64,000 bases of DNA from Flavobacterium sp. N2270 (GTDB lineage: Bacteria; Bacteroidota; Bacteroidia; Flavobacteriales; Flavobacteriaceae), in contig NZ_CP110005.1 in NCBI RefSeq assembly GCF_025947225.1, positions 1,488,001 through 1,552,000 of the forward strand, in the 5' to 3' direction. The notes under the pieces are model-generated. The model was not told the origin of the DNA and searched no databases. It was given only the letters and a program-made list of their open reading frames with translations. Shown here in pieces: positions 42,029-54,286 of the stretch. How positions within the stretch are numbered: the first letter of the stretch is position 1; the number at the start of each line of letters is the position of its first letter. The position numbers were made by a program, and so were the translations under genes.

Positions 42029-42054
42029 CAAAAATTATTAAAAAAAGAACAATC

Positions 42055-42621
42055 ATGAAAAAACAAATCTTAACATTATTATTAGTTGCTTTTACAGGAA
42101 TTTTCTCTGCTAATGCACAACAAACAGTTTCTGGTGTAAAAATTGATTCAAAATTAACTGTCGAAGGTGAGTCTCTTGCGTTAAATGGAGCTGGTCTTAG
42201 AGAAAAAATGTGGATTGATTTATATGTTGGATCTTTGTATTTACCAACAAAAAGTTCAAATGCAAAAGACATTACAGATAGTAAAGGTGCTGGAGCAATA
42301 AAATTAGATATTGTTTCTGGAATGATAACTTCAGAAAAAATGATAGATGCTGTTAATGAAGGATTTGAAAACTCTACAAATAAAAACACAGCTCCTTTAA
42401 AAGCTAAAATTGATAAATTCAAAGGTTTTTTTAAAGAAGAAATTAAAAAAGGAGATACTTTTATTATTGCAAATATTCCTGGACAAGGCGTAGTGGTATT
42501 AAAAAACGGAGTTAAAAAAGGAACTATCGATGGTCATGACTTTAAAAAAGCGTTATTCGGTATTTGGTTAGGAACAAAACCTGCTGATAAAGATTTAAAA
42601 GACGGAATGTTAGGAAAGTAA
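42055..42621 (+). CDS. Exported chalcone isomerase-like protein
   Basis: This 188-residue protein has a signal peptide (about 1-22, SANAQQ). The domain matches bacterial chalcone-isomerase-like proteins: LNGAGLREKMWIDLYVGSLYL (residues about 43-63), KLDIVSGMITSEKM and GIWLGTKPADKDLKDGMLG at the end. Plant relatives use the fold for flavonoid cyclisation or fatty-acid binding. In bacteria it is uncharacterised and more likely binds a lipid. It follows the BrkB-like gene by 26 bases and ends at a terminator. Confidence 0.88.
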   Translation: MKKQILTLLLVAFTGIFSANAQQTVSGVKIDSKLTVEGESLALNGAGLREKMWIDLYVGSLYLPTKSSNAKDITDSKGAGAIKLDIVSGMITSEKMIDAVNEGFENSTNKNTAPLKAKIDKFKGFFKEEIKKGDTFIIANIPGQGVVVLKNGVKKGTIDGHDFKKALFGIWLGTKPADKDLKDGMLGK

Positions 42622-42639
42622 TTTTCTAATAACAGCATA

Positions 42640-42677
42640 CAAAAAGCACTTTCAATTTGAAGGTGCTTTTTTTTTGT
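42640..42677 (+). terminator. Terminator before priA
   Basis: AAAAAGCACTTTC (from 42641) pairs with GAAGGTGCTTTTT (from 42659) through a short AATTT loop with one G-T pair. A run of T continues to 42675. Confidence 0.8.
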
Positions 42678-42689
42678 CTTTTTTCAAAC

Positions 42690-42697
42690 TATCTTTG
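42690..42697 (+). promoter_or_regulatory. -7 promoter element of priA, implying a leaderless mRNA
   Basis: TATCTTTG matches TAnnTTTG, and its last base is 5 bases from the A of the priA ATG (42702). The -33 position falls in the T run of the preceding terminator. Confidence 0.45.
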
Positions 42698-42701
42698 TTT
42701 T

Positions 42702-45152
42702 ATGCAGTATTTCATAGAGACGGTTTTGCCTATTGCAGTCTCAAAAAATTTTACCTACCAAGTTTCTGAAGCTGAATTTGAATACATTCAAGTTGGGATG
42801 CGTGTTGCTGTTCCGTTTGGAAAAACTAAAATTTATACAGGTTTAGTATTAGGTAAAAACAATAATCCGCCTCAGTTATATGAAGCAAAAGAAATTCTTC
42901 AAATTTTAGACGAAAAACCAGTAGTGAACTCTTTTCAAATTGAACATTGGAAATGGATTGCAAATTACTACATGTGTTCGTTAGGCGAAGTATATAAGTG
43001 CGCATTTCCTTCTGGCTTTATAATCGAAAGTGAAACATTAATTAGTTTAAATAATGAAGCTGATTTAATTGAAATTGATTTAAAAGATGATGAATATTTA
43101 ATCGTTGAAGCTTTAAAAATTCAATCGTCATTACGAATTAATGAGATTGTAAGTATTCTTAATAAGAAGAATATTTTTAATACGATAAACGCTTTAATTG
43201 CAAAAGGTGTAATCCTTTTACAAGAAGAAATCAAGGAGCAATATAAACCAAAGCAAACCAAATATATTCAATTACACGAAAACTACGATAATCAAGATAA
43301 ATTATCGGAGTTATTAGAATCGTTAAGTAGGGCTAAAAAACAAAGGGAATTGGTCTTAAGTTTTTTTCAATTAAAAGCAACTACAAAAAAGCCAATTTCA
43401 GTAAAGTTATTGTTAGAAACTTCAAAAAGTTCAACTTCAATTATAAACTCACTTATTCAAAAACAAATCTTCGAAGATTATTATATTAATGAAGATAGAG
43501 TTGTGTTTAATAAGAATGAGAATGCAAACTTTACCTTGAGTGAGGCTCAACAAATTGCTTTAAATTCTATAAAAGATAATTTTCAAAATTTCGATGTTAA
43601 TTTATTACACGGAGTTACGGCTTCGGGTAAAACCGAAATTTATATAAAGTTAATAGAAGAATATATTAAAGAAGATAAACAGGTTTTGTTTCTTCTGCCA
43701 GAAATTGCTTTAACCACACAATTGGTTCAACGATTAACCGATTATTTTGGAAATCAAGTAGCTGTTTTTCATTCGAAATATACAAATAATGAAAGGGTAG
43801 AAGTGTGGAATCATTTGATTGAAAAATCCGAAAAAGCAAAAATTATTATTGGAGTTCGAAGCGCTTTGTTTTTACCTTTTTCAAATTTAGGACTTATAAT
43901 TGTTGATGAAGAGCACGAACAAACTTTTAAGCAACAAGATCCAGCACCAAGATATCATGCTAGAGATGCTGCTATAGTTTTAGCTCATCAGTTTAAGGCA
44001 AAAGTGCTGTTAGGAAGTGCAACTCCAAGTCTTGAAAGTTATTATAATTGTAAGTCTAATAAATACGGTTTAGTTCAACTGAAAAAACGATATGGAAATG
44101 TAGTTTTACCTGAAATTGAACTGATTGATTTAAAAGACAAATATTTTCGAAAGAAAATGACTGGACACTTTTCAGATGATTTAATAAAACAAATATCAGA
44201 AACTCTTGCAAATGGCGAACAAGTAATTCTTTTTCAAAATCGTAGAGGTTTTTCACCTTATGTAGAATGTAAAACCTGTGGTCATGTTTCGCATTGTCCA
44301 AGTTGCGATGTAAGTTTAACCTATTATAAGTTTAAAAATCAACTAAGATGCCATTACTGTGGTTATTCCATTGCCAATCCTACGCATTGTCATAGTTGTC
44401 ATTCGGTTGAGTTGTCCACAAAAGGTTTTGGTACTGAGCAAATTGAATTAGAATTAAAACAACTTTTTCCAGATAAAAATATTGGTCGAATGGATCAAGA
44501 TACAACTCGTGGAAAACATGGTTATGAAAAAATCATCAATGCTTTTAGAAATGAGGAAATTGATATTTTAGTTGGAACTCAAATGTTAGCAAAAGGTCTT
44601 CATTTTGATAAGGTAACCTTAGTTGGAATTTTAAATGCCGATAATTTATTGAATCAACCCAATTTTAGAGCTTACGAAAGAGCTTTTCAAATGATTGTTC
44701 AGGTTTCTGGTAGAGCAGGAAGAAAAGACTTGCCTGGAAAAGTAATGATTCAAACGTATAATCCTTTTCATAATACTTTGCAGCAAGTTTTAAGTAATAA
44801 TTATGATGCTATGTATAAAGAGCAAATTTACGAACGAAAAAACTTTAAATATCCTCCATATGTGAGGTTGTTGAAACTTACGTTAAAGCATAGAGATTAT
44901 GAAAAACTAAAAGAAGGTTCAATGTGGTTGTATAGTGTGTTGAATCAAAGTTTAAACATGACAGTACTTGGACCTGAGGAACCTGCGATTAGTAAAATTA
45001 GAAACGAGTTTATTAGAACTATTTTAATTAAAATTCCTACCACAGCGCATTTAGGCAATAGTAAGCAAAAAATTAATAAGATATTAATGAGTTTTGATGC
45101 AATTGCTCAATACAGGTCAATACGAGTTATTGTAAATGTTGATAATTATTAA
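42702..45152 (+). CDS. priA: Primosomal protein N' (replication restart helicase)
   Basis: The protein has 816 residues from the ATG at 42702; a TTG at 42657 lies inside the preceding terminator and is rejected. The N-terminal 3'-DNA-binding domain is followed by a superfamily 2 helicase with GVTASGKTE (Walker A) and DEEHEQ (Walker B). The zinc module has Cys pairs CKTCG, CPSC, CHYCG and CHSC, followed by GFGTEQIELEL and QMLAKGLHFDKV. PriA reloads the replicative helicase at stalled forks. Its stop overlaps that of the convergent response-regulator gene. Confidence 0.95.
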   Translation: MQYFIETVLPIAVSKNFTYQVSEAEFEYIQVGMRVAVPFGKTKIYTGLVLGKNNNPPQLYEAKEILQILDEKPVVNSFQIEHWKWIANYYMCSLGEVYKCAFPSGFIIESETLISLNNEADLIEIDLKDDEYLIVEALKIQSSLRINEIVSILNKKNIFNTINALIAKGVILLQEEIKEQYKPKQTKYIQLHENYDNQDKLSELLESLSRAKKQRELVLSFFQLKATTKKPISVKLLLETSKSSTSIINSLIQKQIFEDYYINEDRVVFNKNENANFTLSEAQQIALNSIKDNFQNFDVNLLHGVTASGKTEIYIKLIEEYIKEDKQVLFLLPEIALTTQLVQRLTDYFGNQVAVFHSKYTNNERVEVWNHLIEKSEKAKIIIGVRSALFLPFSNLGLIIVDEEHEQTFKQQDPAPRYHARDAAIVLAHQFKAKVLLGSATPSLESYYNCKSNKYGLVQLKKRYGNVVLPEIELIDLKDKYFRKKMTGHFSDDLIKQISETLANGEQVILFQNRRGFSPYVECKTCGHVSHCPSCDVSLTYYKFKNQLRCHYCGYSIANPTHCHSCHSVELSTKGFGTEQIELELKQLFPDKNIGRMDQDTTRGKHGYEKIINAFRNEEIDILVGTQMLAKGLHFDKVTLVGILNADNLLNQPNFRAYERAFQMIVQVSGRAGRKDLPGKVMIQTYNPFHNTLQQVLSNNYDAMYKEQIYERKNFKYPPYVRLLKLTLKHRDYEKLKEGSMWLYSVLNQSLNMTVLGPEEPAISKIRNEFIRTILIKIPTTAHLGNSKQKINKILMSFDAIAQYRSIRVIVNVDNY

Positions 45153-45844
45153 AGTTTTTCAATTGCTTCAGAAATTACTTCTTTTTTATTTCTACTAATT
45201 GGTATTTTGGTTTTGCCAATTTCAGCAAATTTACTGTTGAATTTTTCAACTCTTTCTAAGTTTACAATATATGATTTATGTACTCTAATAAATTTACCTT
45301 CAGGTAATTCTTTTTCAAAAGCTTTCATCGTAGATAAAACTAAGTGACTGTCTTCATCGGTAATAACTTTAATATAATCGCCAAAAGCTTCAACCCATTT
45401 AATTTTTGAAGTATAAATTTTTAGTTTTTTAAGATTACTTTTAATAATAATGGTTTCTCCTTGGTCTTCGGGAGTTTCGTTTCTTAATTGGTGTAGTTCC
45501 AATGCTTTTTTAACAGCTTTTAAGAAGCGTTCTTTGGAGATTGGTTTTTGAAGAAAATCAGTAGCTTCATAATCAAAAGCCTTAACGGCATAATCAGCTT
45601 TAGAAGTAATGAAAACAATTTGGGGTTTTACTCTTAATCCATCTAACAAGTCAAAACCATTAATTAATGGCATTTCAATATCTAAAAAAATTAAATCAAC
45701 AACATTGTTGTTGATAGCATTTTTAGCCTCAAGAGCATTTGCAAAATCTCCTACAAGGTTTAGATTAGTAGATTCGTTTACAAGTTTTGTAATTGTCATT
45801 CTTTGAATGGCGCTATCATCAACAACTATACAATTCAGCTTCAT
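45149..45844 (-). CDS. LytTR-family response regulator
   Basis: This 231-residue protein has a receiver domain (about 1-118) with Asp9 and Asp10, phospho-acceptor Asp55 in IFLDIEMP, Thr80 and Lys100. The C-terminal LytTR DNA-binding domain (about 130-231) contains KWVEAFGDYIKV and FIRVHKSYIVNL. The partner is normally a histidine kinase of the LytS/YpdA type; none is adjacent, so this is an orphan here. Stop codons of this gene and priA overlap by 3 bases. Confidence 0.93.
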   Translation of the reverse strand: MKLNCIVVDDSAIQRMTITKLVNESTNLNLVGDFANALEAKNAINNNVVDLIFLDIEMPLINGFDLLDGLRVKPQIVFITSKADYAVKAFDYEATDFLQKPISKERFLKAVKKALELHQLRNETPEDQGETIIIKSNLKKLKIYTSKIKWVEAFGDYIKVITDEDSHLVLSTMKAFEKELPEGKFIRVHKSYIVNLERVEKFNSKFAEIGKTKIPISRNKKEVISEAIEKL

Positions 45845-45865
45845 AAGATATTCTATTAGATGAGT

Positions 45866-45897
45866 TAAATGTATAGTAAAAAACTTAATAAAACAAG
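45866..45897 (-). promoter_or_regulatory. Promoter of the LytTR regulator gene
   Basis: On the minus strand CTTG (45894-45897) is followed after 20 bases by TACATTTA (45866-45873), one base off TAnnTTTG. The start codon is about 20 bases further. Confidence 0.55.
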
Positions 45898-45934
45898 TTA
45901 AATATTTTAAATTTGAGAAATATTTAAAATAGGT

Positions 45935-45965
45935 TTTGTTAGTATAAATAATTTGTCTATTTTTG
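45935..45965 (+). promoter_or_regulatory. Promoter of the rpsF-rpsR-rplI operon
   Basis: TTTG (45935-45938), a 19-base spacer and TATTTTTG (45958-45965) match the consensus fully. The predicted leader before the ATG at 45995 is about 25 bases. Confidence 0.8.
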
Positions 45966-45994
45966 CACCCAATTTAACAATAAATAATCATATT

Positions 45995-46336
45995 ATGAAT
46001 CATTATGAAGCTGTTTTCATCTTGAATCCCGTTTTATCTGAAGTACAGGTAAAGGAAACAGTAAGTAAGTTTGAAGATTTTCTTACTTCTAGAGGAGCAA
46101 AGATGGTATCAAAAGAGGATTGGGGCTTAAAAAAATTAGCTTACGAAATCCAACACAAAAAAAGTGGTTTTTATCACTTATTTGAATTCCAAGCGCCAGC
46201 TGATATTATTATCGCTTTCGAAACTGAATTAAGACGTGAAGAGCGTATTATGCGTTTCTTAAATGTATCGTTAGATAAGCACGCTATTTCATGGGCAGAA
46301 AGAAGAAGAGAAAAATTAAAATCTAAATCAAACTAA
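45995..46336 (+). CDS. rpsF: 30S ribosomal protein S6
   Basis: This 113-residue ribosomal protein has the typical S6 start MNHYEAVFILNP, GLKKLAYEIQHKKSGFYHLF in the middle and RREERIMRFLNVSLDKHA toward the end. It binds S18 on the platform of the small subunit. I use the ATG at 45995; the TTG at 45953 lies within the promoter. It is followed by rpsR after 3 bases. Confidence 0.97.
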   Translation: MNHYEAVFILNPVLSEVQVKETVSKFEDFLTSRGAKMVSKEDWGLKKLAYEIQHKKSGFYHLFEFQAPADIIIAFETELRREERIMRFLNVSLDKHAISWAERRREKLKSKSN

Positions 46337-46339
46337 GTT

Positions 46340-46636
46340 ATGTCTACATTAGAGCAATCTGCAAAAGGAAAGAAAGACGGAGAGATTAGATATCTTACGC
46401 CATTAAATATTGAAACTAACAAACAAAAGAAATACTGTCGTTTTAAAAAATCAGGTATTAAATATATCGATTATAAAGATGCTGATTTCTTATTAAAGTT
46501 TGTAAACGAACAAGGTAAAATTTTACCAAGACGTTTAACAGGTACTTCATTAAAGTATCAAAGAAAAGTGTCTGTAGCTGTTAAAAGAGCACGTCACTTA
46601 GCTTTAATGCCATACGTGGCCGATTTATTAAAATAA
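46340..46636 (+). CDS. rpsR: 30S ribosomal protein S18
   Basis: This 98-residue basic protein has the S18 core [16 protein letters not shown] followed by [18 protein letters not shown] and [12 protein letters not shown]. The single Cys near residue 33 is a remnant; no full zinc site is present. It pairs with S6. The 68 bases to rplI can fold into an RNA structure (46650-46704). Confidence 0.97.
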   Translation: MSTLEQSAKGKKDGEIRYLTPLNIETNKQKKYCRFKKSGIKYIDYKDADFLLKFVNEQGKILPRRLTGTSLKYQRKVSVAVKRARHLALMPYVADLLK

Positions 46637-46649
46637 TAATTAAATAAAA

Positions 46650-46704
46650 GTTGTTGGTTTTCAATTTAATGAAACCTAACTTCTCATAATATAAGGACAA
46701 CAAC
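46650..46704 (+). promoter_or_regulatory. Predicted RNA structure enclosing the rplI ribosome-binding site
   Basis: GTTGTTG (46650-46656) is complementary to CAACAAC (46698-46704), which directly precedes the rplI ATG. Inside, GGTTTTCA (46656-46663) and TGAAACC (46670-46676) form a hairpin with one bulge. A Shine-Dalgarno-like AAGGA (46693-46697), unusual in this genome, lies between the arms. Confidence 0.5.
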
Positions 46705-47148
46705 ATGGAACTTATTTTAAAACAAGATGTACCTAATTTAGGATTTAAAGATGATGTAGTAACTGTTAAAAACGGTTATGGTCGTAACTATTTAATTCCT
46801 CAAGGTTTTGCTTCTTTAGCAACTCCTTCAGCTAAGAAAGTGTTAGCTGAGAACTTAAAACAAAAAGCACACAAAGAGCAAAAATTAGTTGACGATGCAA
46901 ATAAAATTGCTGAATCATTAAAAGCTCTTGAAATTAAAATTGCTGTTAAAGCTGGTGGTGGAAAATTATTTGGTTCTGTAACTAATGCAAACATCGCAGA
47001 AGTTTTATCAAGTAATGGTCATGATATCGACAAGAAATTCATTTCAAGTGGAATCGTTAAGCGTGTTGGAAAATACAATGCTAACGTAAGATTACATAGA
47101 GATGTGATTGTTGAATTGGCTTATGAAATTGTTGCTGAACAAGCATAA
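46705..47148 (+). CDS. rplI: 50S ribosomal protein L9
   Basis: This 147-residue L9 has the N-terminal signature MELILKQDVPNLGFKDDVVTVK and GYGRNYLIPQGFA, a long connecting helix rich in Lys and Glu (about 45-75), and a C-terminal RNA-binding domain with AGGGKLFGSVT. It spans from the L1 region of the large subunit and affects frame maintenance. It is the last gene of the S6-S18-L9 operon and ends at a strong terminator. Confidence 0.97.
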   Translation: MELILKQDVPNLGFKDDVVTVKNGYGRNYLIPQGFASLATPSAKKVLAENLKQKAHKEQKLVDDANKIAESLKALEIKIAVKAGGGKLFGSVTNANIAEVLSSNGHDIDKKFISSGIVKRVGKYNANVRLHRDVIVELAYEIVAEQA

Positions 47149-47169
47149 TTTAATTTCAAAAAATAATTG

Positions 47170-47199
47170 AAGCTCCGCACATTGCGGAGCTTTTTTTTT
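47170..47199 (+). terminator. Terminator of the rpsF-rpsR-rplI operon
   Basis: AAGCTCCGCA (47170-47179), a CAT loop and TGCGGAGCTT (47183-47192) form a perfect 10-bp stem with nine T. Confidence 0.93.
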
Positions 47200-47272
47200 A
47201 TATTTACACCATAAAATTGTATTGAAAAAGAAGTGATTTTACCTTAATTTACAATACATAAAGATATTTTAC

Positions 47273-50440
<3,168 letters not shown>

Positions 50441-50445
50441 TTAAT

Positions 50446-51141
50446 ATGAAAAAGATTAGTCCATCATTAATTCTTCATTTTTTATCATATATTCTTTATT
50501 TATTTTTTTTTAGAATAATAGAGGATAAAGAAACTATTTTGTTTTTTAAACCTATCATTTTAACGTCAATAACTTATCACTACGTGGCGGAATCAAAGGT
50601 AAAAAAAAGTCCTTTGCATTTTTATATTATAGGGCTTTTATTTATTAGTGATAATATAAATTTATTTGGAGAAAACTTCTTTCATGAGCTTTCAATAGCA
50701 ATGTATCTTATAATATTGTTTATTTTACTATATTTAATTGTAAAGGATTCTAAGCTTTTAATAAAAGGAACTCCTTATGATAAATACTTTGGAGTAATAA
50801 TTACGATTTTAGTTTTATTGTTTATTTTAACAAAAATAACATCCACTTTTCTCTTTAAAACTAAATTTCACCACTATTATTTATTTCTAAATTATGTAGT
50901 GGTACTGTTAAGTGTTTTAATATTAAGTTTTTATAATCTTTTTAAAAGAAAAACTATAAGTAGTAAATTTTTAGTTGCTACTTTAATGTGTTTGTTTATT
51001 TCAGATTTTTTTGCAGTAATTAACGCATATTACTTTCAATTTAAACCATTAGTTTACTTGAGTTGTTTGTTTGAATTACCAATGTACTATTTTTTAATAA
51101 ATTACTTTGTAAACAGAGATTTAGAAAAAATTAAACAATAA
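50446..51141 (+). CDS. Second YhhN-like membrane protein, diverged paralogue
   Basis: This 231-residue protein has about eight helices and starts 5 bases after the previous gene. It keeps the layout of its neighbour: FKP (34-36) for TKP, ISDN (67-70) where the neighbour has IGD, and FISDFF near residue 187. This suggests tandem duplication with loss of the first Gly-Asp. Its end overlaps the convergent nucleotidase gene by 11 bases. Function is unknown. Confidence 0.68.
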   Translation: MKKISPSLILHFLSYILYLFFFRIIEDKETILFFKPIILTSITYHYVAESKVKKSPLHFYIIGLLFISDNINLFGENFFHELSIAMYLIILFILLYLIVKDSKLLIKGTPYDKYFGVIITILVLLFILTKITSTFLFKTKFHHYYLFLNYVVVLLSVLILSFYNLFKRKTISSKFLVATLMCLFISDFFAVINAYYFQFKPLVYLSCLFELPMYYFLINYFVNRDLEKIKQ

Positions 51142-52045
51142 TATTTTTTGTTAAAGAATCATATTTTTTATCATTAGACAAATAAAAGTCAATACGACCT
51201 AAATTTATTCCGTAGCAGCCAACTTGGTTTACTAAAACAGGTTTGTTTTCTGCGTTTTGTTCAATTATCGGTTTGTCTAGGAAAGTATGTGTATGTCCTC
51301 CAATAATTAAATCGATGTCTTTGGTTTTTTGGGCTAGAATTATATCACAAACTTTATTTGGTTCGTTTTTGTATTTAAAACCAAGATGAGAAAGGCAGAT
51401 AACTAAATCGCATTTCTCTTTTTCTTTAAGAGTTTTTGTAATGTCTTTTGCAACCTCAATAGGATCATTATAAACGGTTTCTTTGTATAACTTTTTGTCC
51501 ACTAAACCATCAAGTTCTACACCAAGTCCAAATATCCCAATTTTTACACCATCTCTTTTAAAAACTTTATAAGGTTTTACAATATCGTTTAAGATAGTAT
51601 TTTTAAAATCGTAATTAGCTGATACAAAATCAAATTTTGCATGTGGTAATTGTGCGTAAAATCCTTCAATGCCATTGTCAAAATCATGATTTCCCATTGT
51701 TGCTAAATCATAATTCATCATGCTCATAAGTTTGAATTCTAATTCGCCACCATAATAATTAAAATAGGGAGTTCCTTGAAAAATGTCTCCAGCATCTAAT
51801 AGTAAAACATTTGGTTCTTCGCGTCTAATTTTTTCAACTAAAGTGGCTCTTTTAGCAACTCCTCCTTGATTTGCGTTTTTTGGATGATCTGCAGGAAAAG
51901 GGTCTATATGGCTATGAACATCATTTGTGTGTAAGATGGTGATCTTAGTTTCTTTAATCGCATTAAAACTACTTAAAGACAAACCTCCAATTGATAATAA
52001 AGCCGAACTTGCAACTGTTTTTTGTATAAAATCTCTTCTTTTCAT
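51131..52045 (-). CDS. Metallophosphoesterase, catalytic chain of a split 5'-nucleotidase
   Basis: This 304-residue protein begins MKRRDFIQK, a twin-arginine (Tat) motif followed by a hydrophobic segment. The calcineurin-like core is that of UshA: LHTNDVHSH (Asp42, His44), DAGDIFQG (Asp87), GNHDFD (118-123), a conserved His in CLSHLGFK, and GGHTHTFL. The substrate-binding C-terminal domain of UshA is absent and is encoded by the gene just upstream. Together they would dephosphorylate nucleotides outside the cytoplasm. It may need the partner chain for substrate recognition. Confidence 0.88.
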   Translation of the reverse strand: MKRRDFIQKTVASSALLSIGGLSLSSFNAIKETKITILHTNDVHSHIDPFPADHPKNANQGGVAKRATLVEKIRREEPNVLLLDAGDIFQGTPYFNYYGGELEFKLMSMMNYDLATMGNHDFDNGIEGFYAQLPHAKFDFVSANYDFKNTILNDIVKPYKVFKRDGVKIGIFGLGVELDGLVDKKLYKETVYNDPIEVAKDITKTLKEKEKCDLVICLSHLGFKYKNEPNKVCDIILAQKTKDIDLIIGGHTHTFLDKPIIEQNAENKPVLVNQVGCYGINLGRIDFYLSNDKKYDSLTKNIIV

Positions 52046-52055
52046 TTCTTTAGCT

Positions 52056-52838
52056 TTACTCAGTTATAACATGTTTTGTTGTAATATTTGGAAGTGTATC
52101 TATTTTCTTAAAATAATCAATAAATAAGTTTCTTAACTTATAGTCTAAATCATATTTTAAAGCACTGTTTTTGAAAAAAATCATGTTATCACCTCCATTT
52201 GCAAGATAATCTGAAGTAGCAACATAATATATTTTGTTTTCGTCAAGCGGTATATTGTTTATTTTAATAGAAAGTACTTTGGAATAATCATCATTCGTTT
52301 TAATTACAATCCCTTCAAGTGGGTGGGGTTTCTTCTCAATTAAAACATAGTTTGCTAATTCTAAAACCTCTTTTCCGGTTAAACCAACAACCATAATGCT
52401 GTTTTCAAAGGGCATAATTTCATAGGCAGTTCTAGAAGTTACATTTCCAGCAGGAATAATTGCGCGAATTCCGCCATGATTTAACATGCAAAAATCTATT
52501 GTTTTGTTTTCTCTTTTTTGGAAAATAGGTCTAGATAAATCTAATGCTGTAGTAGCAAAAAAATTTCCAATATTTGTTTCCCATTGTCCTTTACTTTTGT
52601 CTTGAGTGATGGGGTTATAAGCCAGTATGCTATCTAAGTCTTTATTAATGTGTGTTTTATATGGATTTATGAATTTTTGAATTTGTTCATCAAGTGGAAT
52701 ACTATCGGATACATTTAAAAGTACAGCAGAAGTGTGGTAATTGTTGTATTTTTTAGAAGAACATGCAAAAAGCATCGATAATGTTAATAATATAACAAAA
52801 TTGTATAAACATAATTTTATCTTTTTTACTTTTACCAT
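52056..52838 (-). CDS. 5'-nucleotidase C-terminal domain lipoprotein (split partner)
   Basis: This 260-residue lipoprotein has lipobox LFAC (Cys26). The rest is the UshA-type substrate-binding domain: NHGGIRAIIPAG (120-131, including the catalytic-site Arg), AYEIMPFENS (138-147), LTGKEVLEL and SDYLANGGDNM near the end. There is no metallophosphoesterase half. The catalytic half is the next gene, 10 bases downstream. The order is the reverse of the fused enzyme. Confidence 0.88.
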   Translation of the reverse strand: MVKVKKIKLCLYNFVILLTLSMLFACSSKKYNNYHTSAVLLNVSDSIPLDEQIQKFINPYKTHINKDLDSILAYNPITQDKSKGQWETNIGNFFATTALDLSRPIFQKRENKTIDFCMLNHGGIRAIIPAGNVTSRTAYEIMPFENSIMVVGLTGKEVLELANYVLIEKKPHPLEGIVIKTNDDYSKVLSIKINNIPLDENKIYYVATSDYLANGGDNMIFFKNSALKYDLDYKLRNLFIDYFKKIDTLPNITTKHVITE

Positions 52839-52887
52839 ACCTTAAATAGGTTTAAATTTTTACTTTTGTTGAATACGTAAAATTACT

Positions 52888-53406
52888 ATGTTTTCTAAAA
52901 TAATTAAGGATTTTTTTCTTAAAAAAATTATTTCTTCTAAGTTGACTAGTGCTGACTTAGACGTTTCTATTAATAAAATTCATACAGTAGGTGTTATTAT
53001 AGATGAGTCTTATTTTTCAAACATTGATTCTCTTAAAAAAGAAATCGAACAATATGGAGTTGAACAAAAAAATATCAAAATTCTTCTTTTTAAGAAGAAA
53101 GTTTCTAAAAAAGAGGTAGTTAAAGAACTTTTTTTTACAAGAAACGACATGAAAATTAATGGAGAAATTAGTAAAAATGAGGTCAATGTCTTTTTAGATC
53201 AACCCTTTGATTTATTAATTAACTATTATGAAGTTGAAAGACCTTCATTGTTACTTGTTTCAAAAGCATCAAAAGCTCATTTTAAAGTTGGTTTTTCAAC
53301 TATCGATAAAAGGGTAAACCATTTTATGATTAATACAAGCGTAAGTCAATATAAAGAATTTATTTCCGAATTATTTAAATACCTTAAAATACTAAATAAA
53401 CTATAA
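52888..53406 (+). CDS. DUF6913-like protein of unknown function
   Basis: This 172-residue soluble protein has no signal peptide. [12 protein letters not shown] (about 32-43), [19 protein letters not shown] and KAHFKVGFS are the conserved-looking parts, with a strand-helix layout like a nucleotide-binding fold. From memory it belongs to a flavobacterial family always found before dapA. It lies 1 base before the dapA ATG, so the two are surely co-transcribed. Confidence 0.8.
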   Translation: MFSKIIKDFFLKKIISSKLTSADLDVSINKIHTVGVIIDESYFSNIDSLKKEIEQYGVEQKNIKILLFKKKVSKKEVVKELFFTRNDMKINGEISKNEVNVFLDQPFDLLINYYEVERPSLLLVSKASKAHFKVGFSTIDKRVNHFMINTSVSQYKEFISELFKYLKILNKL

Positions 53407-53407
53407 T

Positions 53408-54286
53408 ATGAACAAATTTATAGGAACAGGAGTTGCACTTGTAACTCCATTTAAAAAAGATTTTTCTGTTGATACAGAAGCATTAATAAGAATTGTTAAT
53501 CACGTAATTAACGGCGGTGTAGAATATTTAGTAGTTTTAGGGACTACAGCTGAGTCTGCTACGCTTTCAAGTGATGAAAAGCAATTAGTGATTGATACAA
53601 TTGTTAAAGCTAATGATAAAAGATTGCCTTTAGTTCTTGGTGTTGGAGGTAATAATACTGCTAAAGTAGTTGAAGAATTAAATACAAGAGACTTATCAAG
53701 TTTTGATGCTATTTTGTCAGTTTCTCCATATTATAACAAACCTACGCAAGAAGGAATTTATCAGCATTTTAAAGCAATTTCTGAAGCTTCGCCATTACCA
53801 ATTATATTGTATAATGTTCCAGGAAGAACGGCAAGTAATATGTTGCCTTCAACTGTTGTAAGATTAGCAAAGGATTTTGATAACATTATTGCAATTAAAG
53901 AAGCGGCTGGAGATATTGTTCAAGCAATGAGATTAATTCAAACAGCACCAAAAGATTTCTTAGTAATTTCTGGGGACGATATGATTACCTTACCTATGGT
54001 CTTGGCTGGAGGAGCAGGAGTTATATCGGTTATTGGAGAAGGTTTTCCAAAAGAATTTTCCGAAATGGTACGTTTAGGGTTAAATAGAAAAGTAGATGAA
54101 GCTTATAAATTACATTACTTATTAGCAGATTCAATTGATATGATTTTTGAACAAGGTAACCCTGGCGGAATTAAAGAAGTATTTAAATCATTGGGTTTGT
54201 CTGAAAACACAGTAAGATTGCCGCTTGTAAATGTAAATGAAGATTTAGCTTCTAGAATCAATAAATTCACAAATAGTTTAAGTTAA
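53408..54286 (+). CDS. dapA: 4-hydroxy-tetrahydrodipicolinate synthase
   Basis: This 292-residue TIM-barrel aldolase has Lys164 in AIKEAAGD forming the pyruvate Schiff base, with Tyr135 in LYNVPGRT and Thr47 in GTTAESATL completing the proton relay. It commits aspartate semialdehyde to diaminopimelate and lysine. It opens the conserved dapA-bamD-rpoZ-coaBC run. A -7 element TAAATTTG (54319-54326) after dapA suggests that bamD also has its own promoter. Confidence 0.96.
   Translation: MNKFIGTGVALVTPFKKDFSVDTEALIRIVNHVINGGVEYLVVLGTTAESATLSSDEKQLVIDTIVKANDKRLPLVLGVGGNNTAKVVEELNTRDLSSFDAILSVSPYYNKPTQEGIYQHFKAISEASPLPIILYNVPGRTASNMLPSTVVRLAKDFDNIIAIKEAAGDIVQAMRLIQTAPKDFLVISGDDMITLPMVLAGGAGVISVIGEGFPKEFSEMVRLGLNRKVDEAYKLHYLLADSIDMIFEQGNPGGIKEVFKSLGLSENTVRLPLVNVNEDLASRINKFTNSLS

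Noticed and set aside
42657-42701. TTG start for PriA
   Set aside because: It lies inside the terminator stem and T run of the preceding gene. The ATG at 42702 fits the conserved N-terminus and the -7 element.
51131-52838. One 5'-nucleotidase gene broken by a frameshift
   Set aside because: The halves are in reversed order, and each has its own start codon and export signal.
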